A stretch of 37,500 nt of DNA from Chrysomallon squamiferum. Taxonomy: Eukaryota > Mollusca > Gastropoda > Neomphalida > Peltospiridae. The first letter of the stretch is position 1; each line of letters begins with the position of its first letter. A program made the position numbers and the translations under genes. The notes below the pieces were generated by a model. It worked only from the letters and a program-made list of their open reading frames with translations, did no database searches and was not told the DNA's origin. Shown here piece by piece: positions 9,540 through 21,989 of the stretch. The stretch covers positions 7,591,712-7,629,211 of the forward strand of contig CM022670.1 of the NCBI GenBank assembly GCA_012295275.1, in the 5' to 3' direction.

Positions 9540-9990
9540 TAAAAAATGCCAGGCAGACCTGGGAAATGACATGAAAAATCCTGACCATTTTTCTTCATCA
9601 TTTTCTTTTTATTCCTGGATTGTTGTAAATCTGAATGGGCTGGTTTGATACAAAATGTCAAATGCCTTGAGCCTGCAGCTTTAGATACAAATTCTATTTA
9701 GAATTAAAGAAGACACATGCTAAGCCTAGTTGTTTGAGTCTATCTTCTACAACTTTTGTTTTTGCCAGATCAAACTGGGAAATTTTATTTAGAAATCAGG
9801 GAAAACAAGGAAAAGCTACGACCTTCTAGTGACCACAAAGCTCTGAACACATTGCATTTTGATGTGAAATGGAAAGCAATGCATTCTGATTTAGATCTCA
9901 AACTATCTTGCTAAATCACTTCTATTTTGAGACAGCTGTAATAAAACTAATAATACAGTTAGTTCTACACTCCCTGTTCCCAAAACAGAG
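9540..9990. mobile_element. Possible decayed interspersed repeat
   Basis: A less AT-rich block inside the intron, with near-repeated phrases such as TGCCAG...CTGGGAAAT at 9547 and TGCCAGATC...CTGGGAAAT at 9764. No terminal repeats, coding remnant or recognisable family could be assigned. Confidence 0.2.
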
Positions 9991-10589
9991 AAATGGGAGA
10001 GGAGAAAAATATAATGAAAAAGACTGGAATTGTTTTATTTAATTGGAAATAAGCAAATTCTATATGTATATCATATAAAATCAGTCTATTATTCTAAATT
10101 CTATAAATGTTAGTTTATACACTTTACTAAGAATTATGGCATAATTATGTGCATTGTATGCTTAACAACTCTGCATGAAGATTTGTAATTTTTTACAACA
10201 AAATACATATATATTTTTTCAGTGTTAATATTCATTCCACTGCCACGGACAAAAATTTCATACTTCTAATACACGTCAAATGTTACAAAATGAGAAATTA
10301 AAATATGAGAAATGCTGCAAAAATGTTAATTCTAAGGTTTTGCTTATTTATTTATTTAAAATTACTGCTGTTGTTTTAAATCCTTTTTTTTATTATTATA
10401 CTGATGATCTAGTGCAAGAGTATTTAGTTTTGACTTGGAAGATTGCTACTTTAATCGCATAATTTGAATGGGAAGTTGAAGTCTGCACAATTTTATTTTA
10501 ACTCCATTTTGCTTTTATATTAATTTCAAATTGTTTGACTACTTTAGTAACTGAAGTTACCAAAAAAACATCCGATGTTAAATTCTTAC

Positions 10590-10634
10590 CGGTACAGTAC
10601 TGTTACAAGAAAGCGTATTATAACGTGCTGACAT
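10590..10634 (-). CDS. Small cysteine-rich putative zinc-binding protein, exon 1 (start)
   Basis: The minus strand reads ATG then SARYNTLSCNSTVP (15 codons) and ends exactly at a strong donor, gtaagaat. Phase 0 matches the phase 0 start of exon 2 at 8111. The start context is TAAAATGTC. Upstream in the genome lie a CCAAT box and a CRE-like element. The exon is far shorter than any ORF cut-off and is recognisable only from the splice site, the phase match and the promoter. The complete product is 92 residues. Confidence 0.75.
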
Positions 10635-10770
10635 TTTATAGTACTTCAAAACTGCCTCTAAAAAGTACGACGTTCTCTTTGTTTTTTTCTTTTCTGTCGT
10701 TCATTTATGAAACAAAAGATGTGATTGGTCAATTGCCAAATTGTTTGATTACGTCAAATCTATCGTTACA
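10635..10770 (-). promoter_or_regulatory. Proximal promoter and 5' UTR of the cysteine-rich protein gene
   Basis: On the minus strand a CCAAT box (GACCAATCACA, core 10724-10728) and a CRE/ATF-like TGACGTAA (10749-10756) sit 90-125 bp upstream of the ATG. Between them and the ATG is a purine-rich stretch that could be 5' UTR. No TATA box at the right distance. Confidence 0.5.
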
Positions 10771-10799
10771 ACAGGCGTAGGCCTTTTCATTGAGCACTT

Positions 10800-11144
10800 A
10801 TAAATTCTAAACGTTGAAATTAAACGATATTAGTTTAATTTAATTAATTAATTTCTTTGTTTGTTTGTTTATTTCTTTATTTTATTTCTTTATTTTCAAT
10901 TATTAATTAATTAGTTAATTTTTAAAAATTTATTTATATATATTTTTTTGTTTTTGTTATTTGTTATTTCCTTTTCTTTTTTATTCTTCTTTTAATTTTA
11001 GAACATTCAAAAACTACTTTGAACGATTATAATGGTAAACATTATGATGAATATAATAAGGATGAGGAAAAATTATTGGCAATAATCATATGCAAACATT
11101 TATTTCACATCTTATTTCTTCTGTTTAAAAATCTGTTCGTTCAT

Positions 11145-11149
<5 letters not shown>
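10800..11149. other. AT-rich spacer
   Basis: Degenerate TTTG, TTAA and TTTA tracts. No gene seen. Confidence 0.6.

Positions 11150-11217
<68 letters not shown>
11150..11217 (+). repeat. (AG)n microsatellite, 68 bp
   Basis: Pure AG array. Confidence 0.98.
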
Positions 11218-11223
<6 letters not shown>

Positions 11224-11540
11224 CGATGAAGAAAAATATAAACACCTGGAGAAAAAGAAAAGAAAAATGTTAATGAGATGTAGAAAAACAATGAATAAAA
11301 TAAGAAGATACAAATAAAGAAGACAGAAAAAAAATTCAGTAACATAATCTTCACGTCCGTTAAAATACACCCTCATCACAACCGTGTCTCTCTCCTTGTA
11401 CAAATATTTATCAACAATGTAGGCGACATTGGCTCCTTAGAAATGTCATTCAGAAAGTTATACGTCTTCTTATTTTTTCTTTTTTTTTTCTTTCCAAATA
11501 TTAATATCAGATACGTAAAATAGCACGATGAAGAAAGAAG

Positions 11541-11580
11541 GCGGAAATATATCGATTGGAGACACGGAAGTTCCGCCATT
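11541..11580. promoter_or_regulatory. ETS palindrome plus CCAAT/YY1-like promoter motif cluster
   Basis: CGGAAGTTCCG (11565-11575) is a perfect palindrome of two ETS half-sites. It overlaps a CCGCCAT (YY1-like, 11573-11579) and lies next to ATTGG (inverse CCAAT, 11555-11559). This trio is typical of TATA-less housekeeping promoters. The transcript it serves is unclear: a distal start for the minus-strand gene at 10634, or an unseen plus-strand transcript. Confidence 0.4.
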
Positions 11581-12225
11581 AATATTTTTCGTCAGAGTGA
11601 CACAATCTTATGGCGAGATTCACATTTCACTGCAGTTCATTCACTCAGCTTTGGTATCAAATGTAATTTTTATTTTATTTATATTTTTTTTTCCTTTCAT
11701 TTATCTTCCTATATTTATAATAACTTTCCATTCGAAGAAGATATGCGGATAAGTCCACAAAAATGAATGTTTCATTTATTAAAAAAAAATTTAGGCAATC
11801 TAAAACTAAATAAATAAATAAACAAATAAAAGTAAGAAAGACGATAAAAAAAAAAAAAAAGGATCAAGAAAGAAAACATGTATGCATATGTACACGTGTG
11901 TATGTGTCTCCGTATGTGTACATACTAATTTTTGAGCTACGCTGTACGACAGTCAAACAGACACACACACCCTGTCAAATTCACACACACACACACACAC
12001 CAGAGCTCACAGAGATACACTGATGATTTCGGGCGCAATCTGAAATGACTTAAAAAGCTAAATCAATAAACCTTGAAGTTTCTTATCCAAATATTTGATT
12101 CTTTCATTTCTGGACATCGTGTTGGCTTAGACGTCACTTTAAAATATGTAGTTTCAATCGCGTATTTTTCGCTGTGTTTTTCTTTTAGGATAACTGAGAA
12201 AGCGTCAAAACACAACTATTTAAGT
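11580..12225. other. Non-coding stretch with AC-rich and AT-rich runs
   Basis: T-rich, poly-A, TATGTG-like and (CA)n runs (near 11985-12000). No gene seen. Confidence 0.6.
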
Positions 12226-12560
12226 TACAGCCGAGTGGGTTAAGCACTTGTCTGAAGCGAGATAGGTCATCGGATCGGTCCTCGGGTTACCTATGAGGCT
12301 ATTTCCCAGTCCAGTGTCACGTGGTCTAATTATCAAGTAACGTGGCTCTCTTGTCTGGAACATGACCGGCCCCATGTTTTTTATTAACTATTAATTTTCC
12401 CCGTTCTAGCTAATGTTGCAGTTTTGTCATATCAAAGGCTGTGATACGTGCTTTCCTGTTTAATGAGCATGTGCAGTAACAAGGAATTAACTGGATTGTG
12501 GTTGATTTCTCTGACCAGTTTAGATGAGGATTCCCAGTGACAGAAAATTATTCAAGGTGA
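12225..12560 (+). mobile_element. Degenerate tRNA-derived SINE, mollusc-type
   Basis: The 5' part resembles a tRNA head: a box A-like segment (CCGAGTGGGTTAAGC, about 12231-12245) and a box B-like segment (GGATCGGTCCTCGG, about 12273-12286), followed by GGCTATTTCCCAGTCCAGTG. After about 100 bp of unrelated sequence comes ATATCAAAGGCTGTGATACG (about 12429-12448) and further body sequence. As I remember it, this order (head, ctatttcccattcca, atatcaaaggc, gtgctatcctgt) is that of an abundant molluscan SINE. The gap between the two parts suggests an insertion or a divergent subfamily. Box B is mutated, so the copy is old. Confidence 0.65.
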
Positions 12561-12645
12561 TATCTTTAATCGGTATTTTAATTTAAAAATAAATGAATAA
12601 ATAAATAAAAAATATTTGTTATATGTGGTTAAATAACAAAAACAA

Positions 12646-12700
<55 letters not shown>

Positions 12701-12908
12701 ATAGATAAATAAATAAATAAAATAAAGAATGTTGATTTTATGTTAAGAATTAAACTGATTAGTTTTTGTGGGTTTTTTCAATTCATGTGATTTCTTCTGT
12801 TTGTATTTCGAATAATGGTAACCATTTTTATCCATTCATTATTTTAGTTTCTTTCTTTCTTTTGTCTGTTTGATGTGCATTTTCTTTTTCCTTTAATGAT
12901 ATATATTT

Positions 12909-12941
<33 letters not shown>

Positions 12942-13930
12942 CTCTCTCTTTCTATCTTGTCTGTCTCTGTCGGTATTTCGTCTGCTCGATTAATTTTAAA
13001 TTTTAATATATCATGAATTTATTTTGCTTCACCTTATTATTTTTATATTATCAATTTAAAATATCATTTTAGATTAAGCTTTTGGGTTTTTTTTTTTTCT
13101 TATTTACAATAATTTATAAAATTAGACATCTTTTCTTTTCTCATTTACTGTAACCAAAATGCAAATACGCTGAAACTTAATATCGATTCGTTGAGTCAAA
13201 CATTTTCAAATATTCAAGGTTTCAGTTTTATTTACACACCAAAGACACGTTACATACTAACATGATCATGGTAAAGTTTAAGTCTGTTGATTATTTACAG
13301 GTGAAATTTCTAATTCGTTAGCGATTTCGTATGTCGCCGTTAACTTTCATCGATCTTAAATAGATAGACGTCATTACATGATTACTCAGAGAGAGGACAA
13401 AATCCAGGTAGTTAGACTGGGGGGGGGGGTAAAGCAATCCCGACCCCGTAAAGTTAATCACTTTGAAAAGTACTCATCGATCCTTGAACATGTAGAAAAC
13501 TAAGAATTACTTTGAAGAATGCTATGTAAAAAGTTTTTATTGCTCGAATAGAGAGAGCCTGGTTCGGTATAATAACATGCAGAGGATTTAGAATTAGCTA
13601 AAACAGTTTTGGAGCATCATACCTTGTCACCTTGATTTCTCCCCGACCCTTGATCCCTACCTGCGGGTTTGTTGTTGTAAAATCGTTACTTGGGAACCTC
13701 ATGAACAGCAGAGAAACAATTTAGTAAATTTGACAAAGCTTAATGTAAATTTAAGGACAAAGTACGTGATTTCGTGACGTTTGTTTACGATAATGCAGGA
13801 ATGTATCATTTGAAACAGTTTAAATAGTCAGAATTTTATTAATTATCTGAAATCCTGATGATGGTCATATGAGACTAATTAGTATGATCTGACGGACCAT
13901 GATAAAAAATTAAATGATCTGACGGACACA
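12561..13930. other. Non-coding, simple-sequence rich
   Basis: An (AAAT)n array (12643-12725), poly-T (12909-12939) and an 11-bp G run near 13420-13430. The block 13160-13800 is less AT-rich and contains GAGCCTGGTTCGGT (13555-13568), repeated at 14494-14507. No coding exon supported. Confidence 0.5.
12643..12725 (+). repeat. (AAAT)n microsatellite
   Basis: About 20 tetranucleotide units with a single ATAG interruption. Confidence 0.95.
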
Positions 13931-13931
13931 G

Positions 13932-13986
<55 letters not shown>
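13931..13986 (+). repeat. (ATA)n microsatellite
   Basis: About 18 trinucleotide units, reading poly-L on the minus strand. Not coding. Confidence 0.95.
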
Positions 13987-13989
<3 letters not shown>

Positions 13990-14400
13990 TAAAACATTTT
14001 TAGCTGAGAATATTAAAGGCCAGTCTGTGATACATAGATACATTGGTCTTTGTCTCTGAGTTTGATAAACATTATATACAAAATATAACTCATCCATAAC
14101 GATAATAATATTATTATTATTATTATCTACCAAGTCTTTGGAATGTCAGGAGCGAGGAAAAAAAAAAAATGTAGCTGTCTAACGAGACTTGAATTATTTT
14201 AATAATAGAGGCCAATTAGTTAAAAAGAACACGTTTTGGTATAACGAGACTAACAATGGCTGCCAATGAGTTTTTAAAAAAGTGAGTTAAAAAATAAAGT
14301 GTCGGTCTAACGAGTCTGAGGAACGAAATTCAGTAAAAGTTAAATGACTGTAATCTGTGTTTCTATGTCTTCTCTGCATTTCTCTCACTCCATTTCACTA
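13987..14400. other. Non-coding stretch
   Basis: Mixed AT-rich DNA with a small (TTA)n tract at 14110-14126. Nothing coding recognised. Confidence 0.5.
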
Positions 14401-14670
14401 GGACATGCCTCGTGCAGGGCTAAACACAGGTCAAGCCTACTTAAAATGGATTGTGCTATTTAATTTGATTTTGAACAACTCGGGTTTGAACGGGAGCCTG
14501 GTTCGGTCCAGTGATTGAGAACCTAAGGGTATTTATGACATCACTTATGGACTAATAGAAACAACAGGGGCTACCTCCTCGAGCACGGACAATTTCCCGG
14601 ATACAGGAGGGTGGTGAAAGAAGAAGCCGCAGGGAGTGGCCAGTTTGATGGCTTGCAAATAAGCAATTTA
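14400..14670 (+). other. GC-richer block of unknown nature, possible transposon remnant
   Basis: Markedly richer in GC than its surroundings. It contains a GGTTTGAAC/GGTTCGGTCC box-B-like stretch (about 14483-14510). From about 14568 one plus-strand frame stays open to a TGA near 14673, reading GYLLEHGQFPGYRRVV then KEEAAGSGQFDGLQISNLL. No pyrimidine-rich acceptor precedes it, so it is not a convincing exon. A decayed SINE or other mobile element is equally possible. Confidence 0.3.
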
Positions 14671-15839
14671 CTTTGAAAATTTAACTGCTTTCATTACGTT
14701 TCCATATCCAAAATTTATGAATTATTTTAAAACTTTGTCTGTGGTTCTATATGAAATCTGAAGACCCTTTTTTGTTTCTCTCCTGTGAATTTGAGATGTT
14801 GAATCATTTTTTGTGTTTGTTTTTTTGTTTGTTGAGAAAGTAGGGTATTTAAATAGATGCATGAAGACAAACAAATGTAGAGCGAAACAGACAGGTACAA
14901 ATGTTTTTTTTACGATGGTTGGATAATGTCTGTGAGCTGGTATCAAGGTGGAGAAACATATCAGTTAGGAAGTGAAATAGATAAATATAAAGCTAGATAC
15001 AGGTCTGAGATTAAGATAAACACCCACATTTAGTGAGAGAGAAAGAGAGAGATGGAGTGGATGGTTACACTGGTACAAAAACTGTAATGTTGAACTGAAT
15101 GGTTGGAAGATAGACAATTCATAGATAAAGTAAATACTGATGTTTTTTCTTAAAAGCTTCATGAATTTATTGTCAGGCTTTCCCCTCGTGTTTCTTTCAT
15201 TTGAAATACTGCAAAAAAAAAAAATTCTCAAAGAAATAAATTCCATTTCCTTACAAAACAACCAGTGCTGTTAACCTCATTACAATTGGACTGACAGCCA
15301 AATTAAATAAATAAAAGACGATGACAATCTAATTACGCCATACTGGACATAATCACGAAAAACATTCATTATTTTCATTAAATCAACTATCTGATTGTAT
15401 TTTTTAAAAAGTACAGGACAGGTAATGTATATAATTTCACGGATATATAATACCTTCAGTTAATGGTAAAGAAGACAGTTTGATGAATGTGTCCACCGCG
15501 GATAATTCAGATTGTATTTCTATTGTCATTGTTATCGTTATTTTCATCTTCTTTATCGTCACCACTGTTATTACAATTATAATTATTTGTTGTTGTTGTT
15601 TTTGTCTGTACGATTACTACCGGCACCTTCTTCAGTATTTCTTATATTAATATCTCTTATCTACTATGACTTCAGCTGTCTTTTTTTTTTCGTCTTTTTT
15701 TCTTAAAAATCGAATAAATAAATAAAATAAAATAAAAACATAATAAAAAAAATGTAAAAAGGAGAAAAAATAGCCACATATAAACGTACACACACTTGTA
15801 CATAATTTTAATCATTATTCATATTCATATTGGTTTTCA

Positions 15840-15840
<1 letters not shown>
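14670..15840. other. Non-coding stretch
   Basis: AT-rich sequence with GAGA- and T-rich tracts. I see no supported gene. Confidence 0.55.
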
Positions 15841-15881
<41 letters not shown>

Positions 15882-15896
15882 CATCATCATCATCAT
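15841..15896 (+). repeat. (ATT)n-(CAT)n microsatellite
   Basis: ATT units to about 15880, followed by CAT units. Confidence 0.95.
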
Positions 15897-16299
15897 TAAT
15901 GTTGTTTTTTTGTTTATGTAATTATAGTTGTGTTGTTATTATTTTAAGATTATAAACACAGATGTTTTATTATTAAAAGCAATCTGTTTACCGTTTGTAA
16001 CAGAAACCACTTATAAGAGTCAAACGTCAAAATATATAATTCTAGAAATCATGGTAATGAATAGAACATGTGTTAAACTATCGCTTTCTTCTCTAAGAAA
16101 GGACGTTGTTATTTTTGACTGACTAATCACATTAGAATAACTGAATTGACTCGGGTTTGAAATATCCTAAACAAATCTCTGTTGTATTAGTGTGTTTGTG
16201 TGTCAGTCGGAAATCTCTGTGTTTTTCCTAGGAAATCAAGCTGAAAAGCACTTCATTTTAATAATGTTATGGTTTTTCGTTTTAGTAAAATGTCTGTCA

Positions 16300-16850
16300 A
16301 AAACGACAATACCGCGACGCTGTTGTCAACCACGTGTTTGCAGAACGTCTTTCATTAAGGAGGGGCGGGGTGTGGATCGATTGTCTCGTCCTGCAGGGAA
16401 GGCAACACGTAAAAGCCGAGCGTAAAGAAAAAAACTGACAAGGGAGAAACAGTCAGTTCTTTGTGCCACCAGCCAATAACAGTTGCAGCGGTCAGTTGGT
16501 CATTGTTGTCGCTGCCCTCATGTCCATTCACGGACACTGGGCGAAAGTCCATTCTGCTTTGAAAGGATGTAGTTGAAAATCCAATTACAACTTGATTACG
16601 GTTTAAGAAGCACTCGGGCGAGTTTTTCAAACTCATTAACTCGCGGCAAGATGAGCTCAGATAACTAGAGAATGATGATGATGATGGTGCACTGTCGTTT
16701 CGTGGATCTTGTGTCAGAAACTCAAACCTCAGGCGCGGATCCAAGGGGAATGGGGGTGGCGTGCAGTGATACGATTCTGTTAACAATAAATGTTTTTCAT
16801 TCATTTTAAAGCGCCTACGTATCGACACAATTAACAGTTTTCATCCGATT
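16300..16850. promoter_or_regulatory. CpG-retaining block, candidate regulatory element or unspliced exon
   Basis: About 550 bp with many CpG dinucleotides in otherwise AT-rich DNA. It holds a GC box/KLF-like GGGGCGGGGTGTGG (about 16362-16375), an E-box CCACGTGT, CCAAT (near 16470) and a Sox-like CATTGTTGTC (about 16501). The minus strand is open from an ATG at 16828 to about 16355 (157 codons, serine-rich start) but shows no family I recognise. Regulatory DNA or a promoter seems likelier than coding, but an exon is not excluded. Confidence 0.35.
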
Positions 16851-17723
16851 TCTTAAGCGTGTATAAATAATAAAGCAGCAGTCGTCCAAATTTGCTTATT
16901 TTAACACATATTTTAGATCATTATGTATATATATTTTTTCAGCTTTAGCGAAAGAGACAGTCTTATCCTTTCCATTGTGAAATAAATTATTGAACCGCCC
17001 TAAAGATTTTTGAACTTCATTCCACCACAGTGAATGGACATATGGCGTCCAGTCTTCCAGTGTTCGTTTTGTTTGGTGAAAAAACACTTAGTGTTCGCAG
17101 ATGTGTTGTGTTAGTGTTATCTTCATTGTTTGATTTTTTTCTTCTTCTGTGTAGTTTGTATTAGATAATTATTAAAATATAGTAGAATATTATATTAAAT
17201 ATTTGAAGTAAAAATTATATCCTGTCTCATCTTATGTCCGTAGACTTTTACACAAGCATACATCTACTTCATTTCGTATGCGTAGTGTTGTAAAAGAGAT
17301 ACTGATGTCTACAGGATAAAAATGTATCTCTAAAGACAAAAACTGTCAGATACATAAAATGTATTATTGTTTGGCATTATCTATTCAGTGAGATTAAATA
17401 ATAACTAAAATAAAATATTGTTTAATATTTACAATTCAGGAACAACGATTTGCTATGAATTTGGTGTCAAATTAATGATAAAATTAATTTTTCAAAATAG
17501 TGTTATAGAATAATAGGCTGGGAATGTGTAAATTTTTATTCTTATCTATGGATACAGTAAAAGGCCTGTTTTACGACTGTTTGCTAACTTACTAATAAGG
17601 TACCGTATCTCGAGGTTCAGCAGGCGGTTCAAGATTCTGGAAAACATTACTGAATATTAAATTGTACATAGCATTATGTAAAATTATTTTTATGATGTCG
17701 GTGGACACACTCTCAGACAATTA

Positions 17724-17724
<1 letters not shown>
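16851..17724. other. Non-coding stretch with one less AT-rich block
   Basis: Minus-strand frame 16896-17087 (63 codons, containing LEDWTPYVHSLWWNEVQ) is not recognised and has no splice support. TTTACGA at 17570-17576 recurs elsewhere in the window. No gene supported. Confidence 0.4.

Positions 17725-17792
<68 letters not shown>
17725..17792 (+). repeat. (AAT)n microsatellite
   Basis: About 22 trinucleotide units. Confidence 0.97.
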
Positions 17793-17794
<2 letters not shown>

Positions 17795-17859
17795 ACAATT
17801 AAACAAGTCAGTTAATAAACTAAAACATGTAACTCAAAACTCAGATAAAATTTGCAGAC

Positions 17860-18069
17860 AAACGTACGCACCGACATGTCTGGTTGGTTACATAATTCTC
17901 ATCTCACTACACACCAACTTGTTGAAACGTCTCGTAATGACGCTGTCACTGGTACTGACGACGTGTTGGTCGCGGCTGTCGTCATTGTTTGTGCAACAGA
18001 ACGAAAATTAACTTTTCGTCATCACCCATGAGTATGGCGTAATCAAGACACGCCATCAAAATAAGAGAT

Positions 18070-18070
<1 letters not shown>
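17860..18070. promoter_or_regulatory. Candidate cis-regulatory block
   Basis: CpG-retaining unique sequence with a Sox-like CATTGTTTGTGCAACAG (about 17984-18000) and an inverted repeat ACGAAAA-ttaac-TTTTCGT (18001-18019). No coding frame recognised. Confidence 0.3.
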
Positions 18071-19865
<1,795 letters not shown>

Positions 19866-19869
19866 TAAT

Positions 19870-20110
19870 CATTTAACCTTACCTGTTTTCAGAAGCATTC
19901 TAACTACAGCTGAAAGAGTTATTTCACAGGTGAGGGAGGCGTCCCACGTGGAGAAATAAATCACCGGTAAATCAGGTGTGTTTGACTTCTCAGGTGTCGA
20001 TTTATTTGTGAAATAATGTGGCGGATTAAACGTGAAATAAAGCGTAATAATATGTATCTGACACGCTATAAAAACATCAAAACGTATTCCTTTAAAGCGT
20101 GGTAATTGTA
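19870..20110. promoter_or_regulatory. Candidate cis-regulatory block with AGGTG motifs
   Basis: Three CAGGTG-type sites (CACAGGTGAGG, TCAGGTGTGTT and TCAGGTGTCG) within about 70 bp, resembling E-box/T-box half-sites. The minus strand is open here but encodes nothing recognisable. Confidence 0.25.
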
Positions 20111-20234
20111 ACTGAAAAGGAAATAGAACATTCATTATTGGTGAATGTGCGCGTGTGTATGTATAAGTATTATCTGTCAGTGTGTGTTTATGTGTATAAT
20201 GTATGTGTGTGAATGCGTGAGTAAACCAAGGGCA

Positions 20235-20490
20235 ATAGTGATAACAATAACAACAACAAGAATAACAATCTGAACAGCAATAACAAAAGCTACAAAAACA
20301 AGAACAACGACAATAATAATAATAATAATAACGATACCACAACGATTACAACAACCACAACAACAACAACAACATAAATACTACTATTGCTACAACTACT
20401 ACAACAACAACTACTTCTACTACTACTACTACTACGACTACTACTCTACTACTACTACTACTACTAATAATAATAATAATAATAATCACA
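20235..20490 (+). repeat. Compound (CAA)n/(ACT)n/(AAT)n trinucleotide repeat
   Basis: Degenerate CAA/ACAA units passing into ACT units and then AAT units. Low complexity in all frames. Confidence 0.9.
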
Positions 20491-20679
20491 CCGAAATAAG
20501 AAATTACTATTTTCATTCACTTACTACTTTATTACTGTTTTAATTTTTTAATTTATTTATTTTTTATTTTTTTTATTTGCTACATAGATATTTAAAAATG
20601 TCCAAACAAGAAACAAATAAAATAAAATAAAATAATAATAACTGCTCATTTTAACGGACATGCTCATTTCTAGAAAGCA

Positions 20680-21150
20680 CGCAGTGATTTAAAACGAAAT
20701 GAACATCGGGTCAAACAATAACCGCGCGGAATCACACCTGTTCCAATCCCATTATTGTTCTAGATCAGTGAAGCGTGTCAAAAACAAACACAGCCAAAGA
20801 AAAGACTAGTGTATTTAGTACTTAATATCTGTGCGGAAATTTCCATAAATATATATGTGCAACGAATTGAAAATCAAATATGGCGTCCGGTTCGTCACAC
20901 TCGGTATTTTACATTTATCTTGTTTCCGTTGTTGCAATGTTTATTCTGTCACAGTTCATTTATTTTTGTGTACAGATGATTATGGTGCTGGACTGAGGGT
21001 GTGCGTGTGCACGACCGGTGATGAGGATAATAAATATTATAATATTCAGGCGCACGAATCCAGTATCGACTGATACCCGCCCGCCGGCAGAGTTTAGCTA
21101 TGTTCACTGTAACAGATGCGGAATATTTACAAAGGAACGGTTGTAATTCA
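20680..21150. promoter_or_regulatory. Candidate cis-regulatory block
   Basis: CpG-retaining. A perfect T-box half-site TCACACCT (20732-20739) is flanked by Sox-like AACAATAACC (about 20715) and ATTGTTC (20754-20760). A CpG-rich patch CCGCCCGCCGGC lies near 21079. Overlapping open frames on both strands (about 70 codons) are not recognisable. Confidence 0.3.
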
Positions 21151-21476
21151 TTGAGTTTGTTCAACAGATGAAAATAATAATTATATTTTACTGGAACAGG
21201 ATTCGTTAATTTTATTTATTTATTTATTTGTTTAACAAATAAATACATAATATTTAAATATAAATATATTATTATAATAATATGTCAATGATGATGATAA
21301 TGAACATAAAGGCGATAATATAGTTGCAGTAGCAGTAATAATAGTCATCGTGGTAGTTGTGGTACCATTATTTATTTATTCATTTTTTTATTTTTTTTAC
21401 TCTAAATATTTTAGCTATTGTTAAAATACAATTTTATGTTAAAACACAATTGTTGAATCGATAACGCGTTTTAAAA

Positions 21477-21480
<4 letters not shown>
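21150..21480. other. AT-rich spacer
   Basis: AAT- and TTTA-rich with GAT repeats near 21290. No gene seen. Confidence 0.6.

Positions 21481-21550
<70 letters not shown>
21481..21550 (+). repeat. (GA)n microsatellite, 70 bp
   Basis: Pure GA array. Confidence 0.98.
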
Positions 21551-21552
<2 letters not shown>

Positions 21553-21669
21553 AATGGAATAAAAGTCATTAGAATTTCGATCATCTCAGACATTAATCTA
21601 TCAACTCATTACCTAATTAGAAACTTGTTAAAACATTATTTAAATAACCGGGTTAAATTCTTCACATTC

Positions 21670-21900
21670 ACTTTTTGTTAGTGTGACGCATTTTTCAAAT
21701 TACGTGTTTACGACAGTCGCCGAAAAGTGTCGAAAGTTGTCACTTGTTTATCGATTACGACAGTCGAGTATATTTCACTTGACAAAATACAACTATGTAA
21801 ATATACTTACACCTGTCACCCCGTGCACGGGTCAAATATCACATTTCACTGATCGATTGCAGTGTCAATTACATTTCAACTCAGATTTACAGTTTATTCT
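21670..21900. promoter_or_regulatory. Candidate cis-regulatory block with a repeated TACGACAGTCG
   Basis: TACGACAGTCG occurs twice within about 60 bp, the first inside GTTTACGACAGTCGC. Other motifs: NK2-like CACTTGA, forkhead-like TTGTTTATC and T-box-like ACACCTGTCACC. A 101-codon plus-strand open frame covers it but has no recognisable domain. Confidence 0.3.
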
Positions 21901-21989
21901 ACAGCTAAATATGTTCTTGTATCGTTCTTTCGTTAGATATGCAGATTTTTATAAAAATTTTTGCATGTTTAGTTTTATATTTCATTAAA

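Larger units (their letters stand above)
8112..10589 (-). other. 2.48-kb intron of the cysteine-rich protein gene
   Basis: GT-AG intron with donor gtaagaat and acceptor tttttccag. Mostly AT-rich unique sequence with a 44-bp direct duplication (8599-8686), a (GAT)n tract near 8160, and possible old repeat sequence at 9540-9990. No internal exon is required, because exons 1 and 2 join in phase 0. Confidence 0.75.

Noticed and set aside
16287-16356. Short plus-strand frame MSVKNDNTATLLSTTCLQNV... with a good start context
   Set aside because: Only 22 codons before a stop, no splice donor in the frame and no known relative.
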